A DNA stretch of 64,000 nucleotides from Ramlibacter lithotrophicus (lineage in GTDB: Bacteria > Pseudomonadota > Gammaproteobacteria > Burkholderiales > Burkholderiaceae_C). Position numbers and translations under genes: made by a program. Position 1 is the stretch's first letter; the number at the start of each line of letters is the position of its first letter. Below the pieces are notes generated by a model that saw nothing but the letters and a program-made list of their open reading frames with translations, was not told where the DNA came from and made no database searches. The stretch lies in the NCBI RefSeq assembly GCF_012184415.1, contig NZ_VTOX01000001.1:434001-498000 (forward strand), in the 5' to 3' direction. Below, piece by piece: positions 51,848 through 61,478 of the stretch.

Positions 51848-53350
51848 ATGGAACTGCTTGACAACCTCGCGCTGGGCTTCCAGACCGCGCTCACCTTCCA
51901 GAACCTCGCCTACGCCTTCCTCGGGTGCCTGCTGGGGACCTTGATCGGCGTGCTGCCGGGCCTGGGCCCGTCGGCCACGATCGCGATGCTGCTGCCCGTG
52001 ACCTACGCGCTGCCGCCGGTCTCCGCGCTGATCATGCTCTCGGGCATCTACTACGGATCCCAGTACGGCGGCTCGACCACGGCAATCCTGGTCAACCTGC
52101 CCGGTGAGTCGTCGTCGGTCGTCACCGCGATCGACGGCTACCAGATGGCGCGCAAGGGCCGCGCCGGCGTGGCGCTCGCCACCGCCGGGATTTCCTCGTT
52201 CGCCGCCGGCTGCTTCGCCACCCTGGTGCTGGCGGGATTCGCGGCCCCGATGGCGGAACTGGCCTTCAAGTTCGGCCCCGCCGAATACTTCTCGCTCATG
52301 GTGCTGGGTCTCGTGGGCGCCGTCGTGCTGGCCTCGGGGTCGCTGATCAAGGCCGTGGGCGCGATCGTCCTGGGCCTGCTGCTGGGCCTGGTGGGCACCG
52401 ACGTCAACTCCGGCGTGGCGCGCTACTCGTTCAGCGTGCCGGAGCTCACGGACGGTCTGAACTTCGTCGCGCTGGCCATGGGCCTGTTCGGCTTTGCCGA
52501 AATCGCGTCGAACCTGGAACAGGGCGAGCACCGCGAGACCTTCACCAACAAGGTGACCAACCTGTTCCCGACGAAGGAAGACTTCAGGCGCATGATCCCC
52601 GCCGCGGCACGCGGCACGGCGCTCGGCACGCTGCTGGGCATGCTGCCCGGCGGCGGCGCCACGCTGTCGGCGTTCGCGTCGTACACGGTCGAGAAGAAGA
52701 TGTCCCGGCGGCCGGAGGAGTTCGGCCACGGCGCGATCGAAGGCGTGGCCGGCCCGGAAGCCGCCAACAACGCCGGCGCCCAGACCTCGTTCGTGCCGCT
52801 GCTGACGCTGGGCATCCCGTCCAACGTGGTGATGGCCCTGATGGTCGGCGCGATGACGATCCACAACATCCAGCCCGGACCGCAGGTGATGACCAGCAAC
52901 CCGGACCTGTTCTGGGGCCTGATCGTCTCGATGTGGATCGGCAACGCCATGCTGATCATCCTGAACCTGCCGCTGATCGGCCTGTGGGTGAAGCTGCTGA
53001 AGGTGCCCTACCGTTACCTGTACCCGGCGATCCTGGTGTTCTGCTCGATCGGCGTGTACTCGATCAACAACAACGTCTTCGACGTGTTCCAGGCGGCCGC
53101 GTTCGGCCTGATCGGCTACATCTTCGTCAAGCTCTCGGTGGAGCCGGCGCCGCTGCTCCTCGGCTTCGTCCTGGGGCCGATGATGGAGGAGAACCTGCGC
53201 CGGGCGATGCTGCTGTCGCGCGGCGATTTCTCCACCTTCTTCACGCGTGGCCTGTCGCTCGGGCTGCTGATCGCCGCGGTGTTGCTGGTGGTGCTGGTGG
53301 CCCTGCCGGCGGTGTCCAAGACGCGGGAAATCGCGTTCCAGGACGAGTGA
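51848..53350 (+). CDS. tctA: Tripartite tricarboxylate transporter large subunit TctA
   Basis: A 500-residue inner-membrane permease with about 11-12 hydrophobic helices. The TctA signature LGVLPGLGPSATIAMLLPVTY-like region (near residue 38), GIYYGSQYGGSTTAILVNLPGE, and the second repeat LGMLPGGGATLSAFASY identify the family. It moves a carboxylate using an ion gradient together with TctB and a TctC-type binding protein, which must be encoded elsewhere. A strong GAGGAGG site precedes the ATG. It is followed after 47 bases by dapC. Confidence 0.95.
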   Translation: MELLDNLALGFQTALTFQNLAYAFLGCLLGTLIGVLPGLGPSATIAMLLPVTYALPPVSALIMLSGIYYGSQYGGSTTAILVNLPGESSSVVTAIDGYQMARKGRAGVALATAGISSFAAGCFATLVLAGFAAPMAELAFKFGPAEYFSLMVLGLVGAVVLASGSLIKAVGAIVLGLLLGLVGTDVNSGVARYSFSVPELTDGLNFVALAMGLFGFAEIASNLEQGEHRETFTNKVTNLFPTKEDFRRMIPAAARGTALGTLLGMLPGGGATLSAFASYTVEKKMSRRPEEFGHGAIEGVAGPEAANNAGAQTSFVPLLTLGIPSNVVMALMVGAMTIHNIQPGPQVMTSNPDLFWGLIVSMWIGNAMLIILNLPLIGLWVKLLKVPYRYLYPAILVFCSIGVYSINNNVFDVFQAAAFGLIGYIFVKLSVEPAPLLLGFVLGPMMEENLRRAMLLSRGDFSTFFTRGLSLGLLIAAVLLVVLVALPAVSKTREIAFQDE

Positions 53351-53385
53351 AGCGGCGGGTCGCGGCGGCGGTGCCGCGGCCCACT

Positions 53386-53391
53386 GATAAT
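53386..53391 (+). promoter_or_regulatory. -10 box immediately upstream of dapC
   Basis: GATAAT, in the context CACTGATAATCGGGGG, ends 6 bases before the dapC ATG at 53398. As for map, this would place the transcript start at the start codon. There is no usable ribosome site. No clear -35 box is seen. Confidence 0.45.
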
Positions 53392-53397
53392 CGGGGG

Positions 53398-54600
53398 ATG
53401 AATCCCCTGTTGTCCCGCCTGCAGCCCTACCCGTTCGAGCGGCTGCGGCAGCTCTTCGCCGACGTCCAGCCCAATGCGGCCTATCGCCCGATCAGCCTGG
53501 GCATCGGCGAGCCGACACACCCGACCCCCGCCTTCATCAAGGAAGCATTGACCGCTTCGCTGGCCGGCCTGGCCAGCTATCCGGCCACCACCGGTGTGCC
53601 GGCGCTGCGCGAGGCCTGTGCCGGCTGGCTGGAGCGCCGCTACGGCATCGCCGCCGACCCGGCCACCCAGCTGCTGCCGGTCAACGGCTCGCGCGAAGCG
53701 CTGTTTTCCTTCGCCCAGACCGTCATCGATCCGACGCGCGACCCGGTCGTGGTCTGCCCCGACCCCTTCTACCAGATCTACGAGGGCGCTGCCCTGCTCG
53801 CCGGGGCGCGGCCTTACTACGTGGCAACCGACCCGCAGCGCAACTTCGCCGTCGACTGGGACAGCGTGCCGGACGATGTCTGGGCCCGCACCCAGCTGCT
53901 GTTCGTCTGTTCGCCCGGCAACCCGACGGGTGCCGTGATGCCGCTGGACGAGTGGCGCCGCCTGTTCGAGCTGTCCGACCGGCATGGTTTCGTGATCGCC
54001 TCCGACGAGTGCTACAGCGAGATCTATTTTTCGGGCCAGGCGCCGCTGGGCGGCCTGGAGGCGGCGGCGCGGCTCGGCCGGACCGACTTCCGCAACCTCG
54101 TGATGTTCACCAGCCTGTCCAAGCGCAGCAACGTGCCGGGCATGCGCAGCGGCTTCGTCGCGGGCGACGCCGCGCTGTTGAAGCAGTTCCTGCTGTATCG
54201 CACCTACCACGGCAGCGCCATGAGCCCCGTGGTGCAGCAGGCCAGCATCGCCGCCTGGAACGACGAGCAGCACGTGGTCGCCAACCGCGCCCAGTACCAG
54301 GAAAAGTTCGGGCAGGTGCTGCCCTTGCTGCAGCCGGTGCTGGACGTGCGGCTGCCCGACGCCGGCTTCTACCTGTGGGCCGGCGTCGGCGGCAGCGACA
54401 CGGCTTTCGCCCGCGACCTGCTCGCTCAATACAATGTCACGGTGTTGCCGGGCAGCTACCTCGCCCGCGACGCCAGCCGCGCCGGCGCGCCGTACAACCC
54501 CGGCAGCGGCCGCGTGCGCATGGCGCTCGTCGCCGAAACCGCCGAATGTGTGGAAGCCGCACGACGCATCGTCCAGTTCGTCCAGTCAAGAGCCAGGTAA
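53398..54600 (+). CDS. dapC: Succinyldiaminopimelate transaminase
   Basis: A 400-residue PLP-dependent class I/II aminotransferase that makes N-succinyl-LL-2,6-diaminopimelate in lysine and peptidoglycan synthesis. The PLP lysine lies in [15 protein letters not shown], with [13 protein letters not shown] and [10 protein letters not shown] upstream. The PLP fold alone would not separate it from other transaminases, but its position directly before dapD and near dapE makes DapC the best call. It may be transcribed as a leaderless mRNA. Confidence 0.93.
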   Translation: MNPLLSRLQPYPFERLRQLFADVQPNAAYRPISLGIGEPTHPTPAFIKEALTASLAGLASYPATTGVPALREACAGWLERRYGIAADPATQLLPVNGSREALFSFAQTVIDPTRDPVVVCPDPFYQIYEGAALLAGARPYYVATDPQRNFAVDWDSVPDDVWARTQLLFVCSPGNPTGAVMPLDEWRRLFELSDRHGFVIASDECYSEIYFSGQAPLGGLEAAARLGRTDFRNLVMFTSLSKRSNVPGMRSGFVAGDAALLKQFLLYRTYHGSAMSPVVQQASIAAWNDEQHVVANRAQYQEKFGQVLPLLQPVLDVRLPDAGFYLWAGVGGSDTAFARDLLAQYNVTVLPGSYLARDASRAGAPYNPGSGRVRMALVAETAECVEAARRIVQFVQSRAR

Positions 54601-54604
54601 CTTC

Positions 54605-55429
54605 ATGAGCCAGCAGCTGCAAAGCATCATCGACGCCGCGTGGGAGGACCGCGCCAACATTTCCCCCAAGGCCGCCCCGAAGGAAGTGGCGCAAGCCGTG
54701 GAGCACGTGATCGGGGAGCTGAACGCCGGCCGCCTGCGCGTGGCCACCCGCCAGGCCGTCGGCCAGTGGACCGTGCACCAGTGGATCAAGAAGGCCGTGC
54801 TGCTGTCGTTCCGGCTGCGCGACAACGAGCTGACCCGCGCCGGCGACCTCGGCTTCTACGACAAGGTGCCGACCAAGTTCGCCGACGTGAGCGCCGAGGA
54901 GATGGCGGCCAGCGGCGTGCGGGTGGTGCCGCCGGCCGTGGCGCGCCGCGGCAGTTTCATCGCGAAGAACGCGATCCTGATGCCCAGCTACGTGAACATC
55001 GGCGCCTATGTCGACGAAGGCACCATGGTCGACACCTGGGCCACCGTCGGCTCGTGCGCCCAGGTCGGCAAGAACGTGCACCTGTCCGGCGGCGTCGGAC
55101 TGGGCGGCGTGCTCGAGCCCCTGCAGGCCAACCCGACGATCATCGAGGACAACTGCTTCATCGGCGCCCGCTCGGAAGTGGTCGAAGGGGTGATCGTCGA
55201 GGAGAACTCGGTGATCTCCATGGGCGTGTACATCGGCCAGAGCACCAAGATCTACGACCGCGCCACCGGCACGGTCTCGTACGGCCGGATCCCCGCCGGC
55301 TCGGTGGTGGTGTCGGGCAACCTTCCCAGCGCCGACGGCAAGTACAGCCTCTATTGCGCGGTGATCGTCAAGCGCGTGGATGCGCAGACCCGGGCGAAGA
55401 CGAGCCTGAACGATCTGCTGCGGGATTGA
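54605..55429 (+). CDS. dapD: 2,3,4,5-tetrahydropyridine-2,6-dicarboxylate N-succinyltransferase
   Basis: A 274-residue trimeric acyltransferase using succinyl-CoA. The left-handed beta-helix hexapeptide repeats run from about residue 110 to 230 ([40 protein letters not shown]). The N-terminal helical domain starts [19 protein letters not shown]. Length is typical. It is 4 bases after the dapC stop, and it is followed by a long hairpin repeat. Confidence 0.97.
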   Translation: MSQQLQSIIDAAWEDRANISPKAAPKEVAQAVEHVIGELNAGRLRVATRQAVGQWTVHQWIKKAVLLSFRLRDNELTRAGDLGFYDKVPTKFADVSAEEMAASGVRVVPPAVARRGSFIAKNAILMPSYVNIGAYVDEGTMVDTWATVGSCAQVGKNVHLSGGVGLGGVLEPLQANPTIIEDNCFIGARSEVVEGVIVEENSVISMGVYIGQSTKIYDRATGTVSYGRIPAGSVVVSGNLPSADGKYSLYCAVIVKRVDAQTRAKTSLNDLLRD

Positions 55430-55435
55430 CCGTTT

Positions 55436-55544
55436 TTGAATACCGGACGCAGAAGCCGCAAAGGTGACGCAGAAGCCGCAGAAGGGACCTGAAGAATGAA
55501 TGACCTTTGCGGCTTCTGCGAGTTATTGCGGCTTCGGCGTCCGG
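55436..55544. repeat. Long imperfect hairpin of the CGCAGAAGCCGCAAAG family, copy 2
   Basis: The left arm (55443-55484) has two units of CGCAGAAGCCGCAAAG or close forms; the right arm (55503-55544) has the inverted units. The 44 bases from 55436 are the exact reverse complement of the right-hand end of the copy near 57985-58028. It fills the dapD-pilU gap of 146 bases and could terminate or process the dapCD transcript. Confidence 0.85.
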
Positions 55545-55575
55545 CTGTCCGCATTCATAAGACGAGGAGCGCCAC

Positions 55576-56736
55576 ATGAGCGGCACGATGGAGCGCATCC
55601 TGCGCCTGATGAGCGAGAAGAAGGCCTCGGACGTGTATCTCTCCGCACACGCGCCGGCGCTCATCAAGATCAACGGGCAGTGCCTGCCGATCAACAACCA
55701 GCTGCTGCCGGCGGACGCGCCGCGGGCGCTGATGGCCGAAGTGCTGCCGGCCGAGCGCATGAAGGAACTGGAAGCCACCGGCGAGCTGAACATGGCCCAC
55801 GCGATCGAAGGCGTCGGCAACTTCCGCTTCTCTGCCATGCGCCAGCGCGGCACCTATGCCGCCGTGATCCGCTACATCACGACCGACATCCCGCCGCTCG
55901 CCTCGCTGTCGGTACCGTTGATCCTGGGCGACCTGATCATGGAAAAGCGCGGCCTGCTGCTGATGGTCGGCGCCACCGGCTGCGGCAAGAGCACGACGCT
56001 GGCGGCGATGATGGACCATCGCAACGAGCGCGTCTCCGGGCACATCCTCACCATCGAGGATCCGGTCGAATTCCTGTTCAGGAACAAGAAATCGGTGGTC
56101 AACCAGCGGGAGGTCGGGAGCGACACCGCCTCGATGCAGACGGCCTTGAAGAACGCGTTGCGCCAGGCGCCGGACGTGATCCTGATCGGCGAGATCCGCG
56201 ACCGCGAAACCATGTCGGCGGCGATCGCGTACGCCCAGTCGGGCCACCTGTGCCTGGCGACCATGCACGCCAACAACAGCTACCAGGCGCTGAACCGGAT
56301 CCTGAGCTTCTACCCCGTGGAGGTCCGCCCGACGATGCTCGGCGACCTGGCAGCCGCGCTCAAGGCCATCGTGTCGCAGCGGCTGCTGCGCACTGTGCAT
56401 GGCAGCCGGACGCCGGCGGTGGAAGTCATGCTCAACACCAAGCTGGTGGCCGAGCTGATCGAAAAAGGCGACTTCTCCGGCGTCAAGGAAGCCATGGAGA
56501 AGTCGATGGCCGAAGGCTCGCAGACCTTCGAGCAGGACATCGCCCGCCTGATCATGGACGGCTTCATCGACAAGAAGGAGGGCCTGGCCTACGCCGACTC
56601 GCCCACCAACCTGCAATGGCGGCTGCAGAACGACTTCCGCGGCAAGGAGCAGGAGCAGGTCGAGGAAGGCGCTTCGGCCGAAGACCTCGACGACGAGCCG
56701 TCCTTCACCGAAATCACGCTCGACGTGAAGCACTGA
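55576..56736 (+). CDS. pilU: PilT/PilU-family type IVa pilus retraction ATPase
   Basis: A 386-residue secretion-type ATPase. The Walker [10 protein letters not shown] is at residues 132-140; the Asp box ([13 protein letters not shown]), Walker B ([16 protein letters not shown]) and His box ([20 protein letters not shown]) follow. The start [19 protein letters not shown] and the acidic, extended C-terminus fit PilU rather than PilT. It assists retraction of twitching-motility pili in the cytoplasm. No other pilus gene is near; it lies between dapD and dapE, and its stop overlaps the dapE start by one base. Confidence 0.92.
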   Translation: MSGTMERILRLMSEKKASDVYLSAHAPALIKINGQCLPINNQLLPADAPRALMAEVLPAERMKELEATGELNMAHAIEGVGNFRFSAMRQRGTYAAVIRYITTDIPPLASLSVPLILGDLIMEKRGLLLMVGATGCGKSTTLAAMMDHRNERVSGHILTIEDPVEFLFRNKKSVVNQREVGSDTASMQTALKNALRQAPDVILIGEIRDRETMSAAIAYAQSGHLCLATMHANNSYQALNRILSFYPVEVRPTMLGDLAAALKAIVSQRLLRTVHGSRTPAVEVMLNTKLVAELIEKGDFSGVKEAMEKSMAEGSQTFEQDIARLIMDGFIDKKEGLAYADSPTNLQWRLQNDFRGKEQEQVEEGASAEDLDDEPSFTEITLDVKH

Positions 56737-57965
56737 TGTCGCGCACGCTGCACCTGGCCGAACAGCTCATCTCCCGCCGCTCCGTCACCCCCGAAGACGC
56801 CCAGTGCCAGGAGATCCTGGCCCAGCGCCTGCAGTCGCTGGGCTTCGAGTGCGAGCCGCTGCCCAGTGGACCGGCCGAGTTCCGCGTGAGCAACCTGTGG
56901 GCCCGCCGTCCAGGACGCCTGCACGGCCAGGCGGCCGGCCGCACCATCGTCTTCGCGGGCCACACGGACGTCGTCCCGACCGGCCCGCTGGACCAGTGGA
57001 CGAGCGATCCGTTCACGCCGACCCACCGCGACGGCAAGCTGTACGGACGCGGCGCGGCCGACATGAAGACGTCGATCGCTTCGTTCGTGGTCGCGATCGA
57101 GGAATTCCTCGCCGCCGATCCGGACCCGGCCCTGTCCATCGCGCTGCTGGTCACCAGCGACGAGGAAGGACCGGCGGTCGACGGCACCGTGGTGGTCTGC
57201 GAACAGCTCGCGGCGCGCGGGGAGCGCCTGGACTTCTGCATCGTCGGCGAGCCCACCTCGGTCGAGCGGGTCGGCGACATGATCAAGAACGGCCGCCGCG
57301 GCAGCATGAGCGGCAAGCTGGTGGTGGAAGGCGTGCAGGGCCATATCGCCTATCCGCAACTCGCTCGCAACCCGATCCACCAGGCTTTGCCGGCCCTGGC
57401 GGAACTGGCGGCCGTCGAATGGGACCGCGGCAACGAGTTCTTTCCGCCGACCAGCTTCCAGATCAGCAACGTCCATGGCGGCACCGGCGCGACCAACGTC
57501 ATCCCGGGATCGGTCGTGATCGACTTCAATTTCCGCTACAGCACGGAGTCCACGCCCGACGGCCTCCAGCAGCGGGTCGAGGAAGTGCTGAACCGGCACG
57601 GACTGGACTACGAGCTCGACTGGACCGTGGGCGGGCTGCCGTTCCTCACCCGTCCCGGCGAGCTGGTGACGGCGGTGCAGGAGGCCATCCGCGCGGAGAC
57701 CGGGCTGGAGACCGAGCTGTCCACCACCGGCGGCACCAGCGACGGCCGCTTCATCTCGCGCATCTGCCCGCAGGTGATCGAGCTGGGCCCGGTGAACGCG
57801 ACGATCCACAAGATCGACGAGCACGTCCGCGTCGCCGACATCGAGCCGCTGAAGAACATCTACCGGCGGGTGCTGAAGAACCTCGAAGCGGCAGTCGCGA
57901 CGGGGATCGGACAGCCGAACGCAGTGGCCGCAGAAGCTGCGCAAAAGCCGCAAGAGGACGCCTGA
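56736..57965 (+). CDS. dapE: Succinyl-diaminopimelate desuccinylase
   Basis: A 409-residue di-zinc M20 hydrolase of the lysine and peptidoglycan pathway. Metal and catalytic residues are visible: His76 and Asp78 in [21 protein letters not shown] (Asp), the catalytic Glu in [11 protein letters not shown], the Glu of VGEPTS, and the C-terminal TIHKIDEHV histidine. It is longer than the usual about 375-385 residues: about the last 17-20 residues ([17 protein letters not shown]) are encoded by the left arm of a hairpin repeat. It overlaps the pilU stop by one base. Confidence 0.96.
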   Translation: MSRTLHLAEQLISRRSVTPEDAQCQEILAQRLQSLGFECEPLPSGPAEFRVSNLWARRPGRLHGQAAGRTIVFAGHTDVVPTGPLDQWTSDPFTPTHRDGKLYGRGAADMKTSIASFVVAIEEFLAADPDPALSIALLVTSDEEGPAVDGTVVVCEQLAARGERLDFCIVGEPTSVERVGDMIKNGRRGSMSGKLVVEGVQGHIAYPQLARNPIHQALPALAELAAVEWDRGNEFFPPTSFQISNVHGGTGATNVIPGSVVIDFNFRYSTESTPDGLQQRVEEVLNRHGLDYELDWTVGGLPFLTRPGELVTAVQEAIRAETGLETELSTTGGTSDGRFISRICPQVIELGPVNATIHKIDEHVRVADIEPLKNIYRRVLKNLEAAVATGIGQPNAVAAEAAQKPQEDA

Positions 57966-58028
57966 AAGTCTTTGCTGTTTTTTTGCGGCTTCTGCGTCAC
58001 CTTTGCGGCTTCTGCGTCCGGTATTCAA
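57911..58028. repeat. Long imperfect hairpin of the CGCAGAAGCCGCAAAG family, copy 3
   Basis: The right part (57982-58021) has two units of GCGGCTTCTGCG plus spacer. The left part (57911-57957) is a diverged inverted version and still forms coding sequence for the DapE C-terminus. The T run at 57978-57984 and the arms may together act as a terminator. The outer end is identical in inverted orientation to copy 2. Confidence 0.82.
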
Positions 58029-58032
58029 TTCC

Positions 58033-58905
58033 ATGACCCTCATCGAACTCGTCAACCACAGCGCCGCCCGGCTGGAAGAAGCCGGCGTCGCCTTCGGCCA
58101 CGGCACCACCAACGCCTTCGACGAGGCGGCCTGGCTCGTGCTGTGGGCGCTCGGGCTGCCGCTCGACGACCTCGACGGCGTCGCCGACATGGCGCTGTCG
58201 CCGCAGCAGTGCGCCACCGTCGAAGAGCTGGTCGCCGAGCGCATCCGCACCCGCAAGCCGGCGGCGTATCTCACCCGCGAGGCCTGGCTCCAAGGCGTGC
58301 CGTTCTACGTGGACGAGCGGGCCATCGTGCCGCGCAGCTTCATCGCCGAGCTGCTCGCCGGCGGCGACCTCGATCCGTGGTTCGACGGCAGCGGCCGCAT
58401 CCTGGACCTGTGCACCGGCAACGGCAGCCTGGCCGTGCTCGCGGCGATGGCTTATCCCGACGCCGCGGTTGCCGGCGCCGAACTCTCGCCCGATGCGCTG
58501 GCGGTCGCGCGCATCAACGTCGACCGGCACGGATTGCAGGACCGCATCGAACTGGTCGAATCGGACGGGCTGCAAGCCGTGTCCGGCGCCTTCGACCTGA
58601 TCCTGTGCAATCCGCCGTACGTCAACGCCGCGAGCATGGCGCAACTGCCCGCCGAATACCGGGCCGAGCCGCAGCTGGCGCTGGCGGGCGGCGCCGACGG
58701 CATGGACTTCGTGCGGCGGCTGCTGCACGAGGCCCCGGCGCACATGAATCCGGGGGCCGCGCTGGTGCTGGAGATCGGCAACGAGCGGCCGCACTTCGAG
58801 GACGCCTTCCCGCAACTCGCGGCCGTGTGGCTGGAGACCAGCGCCGGCGACGACCAGGTGCTGCTCCTGACGCGGGAAGCCCTGGCCGGCGGGGAGCGCC
58901 CGTGA
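58033..58905 (+). CDS. prmB: Ribosomal protein uL3 N5-glutamine methyltransferase
   Basis: A 290-residue SAM-dependent methyltransferase that modifies a glutamine of ribosomal protein L3 before 50S assembly. The SAM motif ILDLCTGNGSLAVLAA, the acidic AGAELSPDAL and the catalytic NPPYVN are present. The N-terminal helical domain (LVNHSAARLEEAGVAFGHGTTNAFDEAAWLV) distinguishes PrmB from PrmC. The ATG at 58033 follows directly after the hairpin repeat. It overlaps the ABC-F gene by GTGA. Confidence 0.95.
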   Translation: MTLIELVNHSAARLEEAGVAFGHGTTNAFDEAAWLVLWALGLPLDDLDGVADMALSPQQCATVEELVAERIRTRKPAAYLTREAWLQGVPFYVDERAIVPRSFIAELLAGGDLDPWFDGSGRILDLCTGNGSLAVLAAMAYPDAAVAGAELSPDALAVARINVDRHGLQDRIELVESDGLQAVSGAFDLILCNPPYVNAASMAQLPAEYRAEPQLALAGGADGMDFVRRLLHEAPAHMNPGAALVLEIGNERPHFEDAFPQLAAVWLETSAGDDQVLLLTREALAGGERP

Positions 58906-60917
58906 TCCTCCTGCGCAACGTCACCCTGCGCCGCGGCGCCAAGGTGCTCCTCGACCAGGTCTCGGTCACGATCAATCCCGGCGAGAAAGTCGGGTTGGTG
59001 GGGCGCAATGGGGCCGGCAAGTCGTCGCTGTTCCGGCTGATCGACGGCCAGCTGCACGAGGACGCCGGCGAATTCACGATGCCGGCGCAATGGCGCCTGA
59101 GCCAGGTGGCCCAGGACATGCCGGAGACCGACGAGCCGGCCACGGACTTCGTGCTGGGCAGCGACACCCGGCTCATGGAGCTGCGCAACGCGCTGGCACG
59201 GGCCGAGGCGCAGGCGCACGCGAGCGGCGACCATGCGGCCGCCGGCATGGAGATCGCCCATCTGCATTCGGACCTGGCCGATGCCGGCGAGCACGACGCC
59301 GTGCCGCGCGCCCAGTCGCTGATCCTGGGCCTGGGCTTCAAGCCGGCCGACCTGGACCAGCCCGTGAGCAGCTTCTCCGGCGGCTGGCGCATGCGCCTGC
59401 AGCTGGCGCGGGCGCTCATGTGCCCGTCGGACCTGCTGCTGCTGGACGAGCCCACCAACCACCTGGACCTGGATGCGCTGGTGTGGCTGGAGGCATGGCT
59501 CAAGCGCTACCAGGGCACGCTGATCGTGATCAGCCACGACCGCGAGTTCCTCGACGCCGTGACCGACGTCACCGTGCACATCGAGCGCCAGCAGCTCACG
59601 CGCTACGGCGGCAACTACAGCGCGTTCGAGACGCTGCGGGCACAGCAGCTGGAGCTGCAGCAGGCCGCGTATTCGAAGCAGAAGGAAAAGATCGCGCACC
59701 TGCAGAAGTTCATCGACCGCTTCAAGGCCAAGGCCAGCAAGGCAAAGCAGGCGCAAAGCCGGGTCAAGGCGCTGGAGCGGATGGAGAAGATCGCCCCGGT
59801 GCTGGCCGAGGCCGAATTCACCTTCGAGTTCAAGGAGCCCGCCAACCTGCCCAACCCGATGCTGGCGATCCGCGACGGCGAGTTCGGGTATGTGGTCGAC
59901 GGCGAACGGAAGTTGATCGTCGGCGGCGTCGACAAGTCCGTGCTCGCCGGCGAGCGCATCGGCATCCTCGGTGCCAACGGCCAGGGCAAGTCCACGCTGG
60001 TCAAGACGATCGCGCGGGCCATTCCGGCGCTCGGCGGGACCGTCACCGAAGGCAAGGGCCTCAACATCGGCTACTTCGCGCAGCAGGAACTCGACGTGCT
60101 GCGGCCGCAGGACACGCCGCTGGAGCACATGACGCGGCTGGCGCGCGAACTCGGCCCCAACTCGGGGGAGTCGGGACGCGAGCAGGACCTGCGCAACTTC
60201 CTGGGCACCTTCAACTTCAGCGGCGACATGGTGGCGCAGGCCGTCGGCACGATGAGCGGCGGCGAGAAGGCGCGGCTGGTGCTGGCGATGATCGTCTGGC
60301 AGCGCCCCAACCTGCTGCTGCTGGACGAGCCGACCAACCACCTGGACCTGGCCACGCGCGAGGCGCTGGCCATGGCCCTCAACGAATTCGAAGGCACGGT
60401 GATGCTGGTGAGCCATGACCGGGCCCTGCTGCGCGCCGTGTGCGACGAGTTCTGGCTGGTCGGGCGCGGCCGCGTGCAGCCGTTCGACGGCGACCTGGAC
60501 GACTACCAGCGCTACCTGCTGGAGGAGTCGAGGCGCCTGCGGGAAGAGGCGCGCCAGGAAGCGAGGGACGGCGCGCGCACGCCGGCCGCCACGGCGCCAC
60601 CCGTGCCGGCCCCTTCCGCGCCGGAGCGCTCGCCGCAGGAGCAGCGGCGCCTGGACGCCCAGCAGCGCCAGCAGCTCGCGCAGCGCACCAGGCCGCTCAA
60701 GCGCGAACTGGAACAGGTGGACCAGAGGATGGCGCAGCTCGATGGAGCCAAGGCGGAACTCGAAGCGCGACTGGCCGCCCCGCTGCCACCGGCCGAGATC
60801 GCGGACGCGGGCAAGCGGCTGAAATCCATCCACGACGAAGTTGCCGTGCTGGAAGAGCGCTGGCTGGACCTGTCGAGCCGTATCGAGGCCATCGAAGCGG
60901 CGCGCGAAGACGCTTGA
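58902..60917 (+). CDS. ABC-F family ATP-binding protein
   Basis: A 671-residue soluble protein with two ABC domains. First domain: GRNGAGKSS, SSFSGGWRMRLQLARAL, LLLLDEPTNHLDLDAL. Second domain: GANGQGKST, MSGGEKARLVLAMI, LLLLDEPTNHLDLATREA. The linker between them (about residues 240-330) is the charged helical ABC-F interdomain, and there is a coiled-coil C-terminus. This fits the YheS-like translation factors, which act at the ribosome. The start is GTG at 58902, coupled to prmB by a 4-base overlap. Confidence 0.95.
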   Translation: MILLRNVTLRRGAKVLLDQVSVTINPGEKVGLVGRNGAGKSSLFRLIDGQLHEDAGEFTMPAQWRLSQVAQDMPETDEPATDFVLGSDTRLMELRNALARAEAQAHASGDHAAAGMEIAHLHSDLADAGEHDAVPRAQSLILGLGFKPADLDQPVSSFSGGWRMRLQLARALMCPSDLLLLDEPTNHLDLDALVWLEAWLKRYQGTLIVISHDREFLDAVTDVTVHIERQQLTRYGGNYSAFETLRAQQLELQQAAYSKQKEKIAHLQKFIDRFKAKASKAKQAQSRVKALERMEKIAPVLAEAEFTFEFKEPANLPNPMLAIRDGEFGYVVDGERKLIVGGVDKSVLAGERIGILGANGQGKSTLVKTIARAIPALGGTVTEGKGLNIGYFAQQELDVLRPQDTPLEHMTRLARELGPNSGESGREQDLRNFLGTFNFSGDMVAQAVGTMSGGEKARLVLAMIVWQRPNLLLLDEPTNHLDLATREALAMALNEFEGTVMLVSHDRALLRAVCDEFWLVGRGRVQPFDGDLDDYQRYLLEESRRLREEARQEARDGARTPAATAPPVPAPSAPERSPQEQRRLDAQQRQQLAQRTRPLKRELEQVDQRMAQLDGAKAELEARLAAPLPPAEIADAGKRLKSIHDEVAVLEERWLDLSSRIEAIEAAREDA

Positions 60918-60940
60918 TCCGTGGCCGCCTGCGCCCCATC

Positions 60941-61474
60941 ATGTCCGCCATGACCAGCGCGCTCCAACTCGCGCGAGGCAATCCGGTCCTGGAAGGGGCC
61001 GTGCGCCGCGCCCGCAAGCTCCTCAATCGCCGGGCCCTGCTCGGCGCGGCGGCCAGCGCCGTGCCCGTCCCGGGGGTGGACTGGGCCGTCGACGCCGCCC
61101 TGCTCTCGCGCCTGGTTCCCGCCATCAACGCCGAGTTCGGCCTCACGCCCCAGCAGATCGACCGGCTGCCGGCGCACAAGCGCGACGACGTGCAGAAGGC
61201 CGTGGCGGTGGTCGGCTCCATGCTGGTCGGCAAGTTCATCACCCGCGACCTCGTCGTCCGCATGGCGCAGGCCGCCGGCAAGCGCATCGCGGCGAAGCAG
61301 GCCGCCAGGTACGTCCCGATCGCGGGGCAGGCGGTGTCGGCGCTCATGGGCTACACGGCGCTGCGCTATCTGGGCGAGGAACACATCAAGGACTGCGTGC
61401 GGGTGGTGCTCGACGCCAGGCTGGCGCTGCCGGCGCCCGCCGCTGCTTCGACCACCGACCGCCTGCCGGAATGA
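60941..61474 (+). CDS. Conserved hypothetical protein, possible membrane association
   Basis: A 177-residue protein of unknown function. It begins MSAMTSALQLARGNPVLEG and contains mildly hydrophobic Ala-rich segments (RRALLGAAASAVPVPGVDWAVDAALL, VPIAGQAVSALMGYTALRYL), an arrangement similar to the membrane-associated DUF697/EcsC-like proteins. I do not see a GTPase or catalytic motif. A second in-frame ATG lies at 60950. It starts 23 bases after the ABC-F stop and may be the end of that transcript. Confidence 0.65.
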   Translation: MSAMTSALQLARGNPVLEGAVRRARKLLNRRALLGAAASAVPVPGVDWAVDAALLSRLVPAINAEFGLTPQQIDRLPAHKRDDVQKAVAVVGSMLVGKFITRDLVVRMAQAAGKRIAAKQAARYVPIAGQAVSALMGYTALRYLGEEHIKDCVRVVLDARLALPAPAAASTTDRLPE

Positions 61475-61478
61475 CGGC

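Noticed and set aside
55430..58030. CRISPR array from the repeated CGCAGAAGCCGCAAAG units
   Set aside because: The units are few, inverted, not regularly spaced and overlap the end of dapE; no cas gene is present. They are hairpin repeats.
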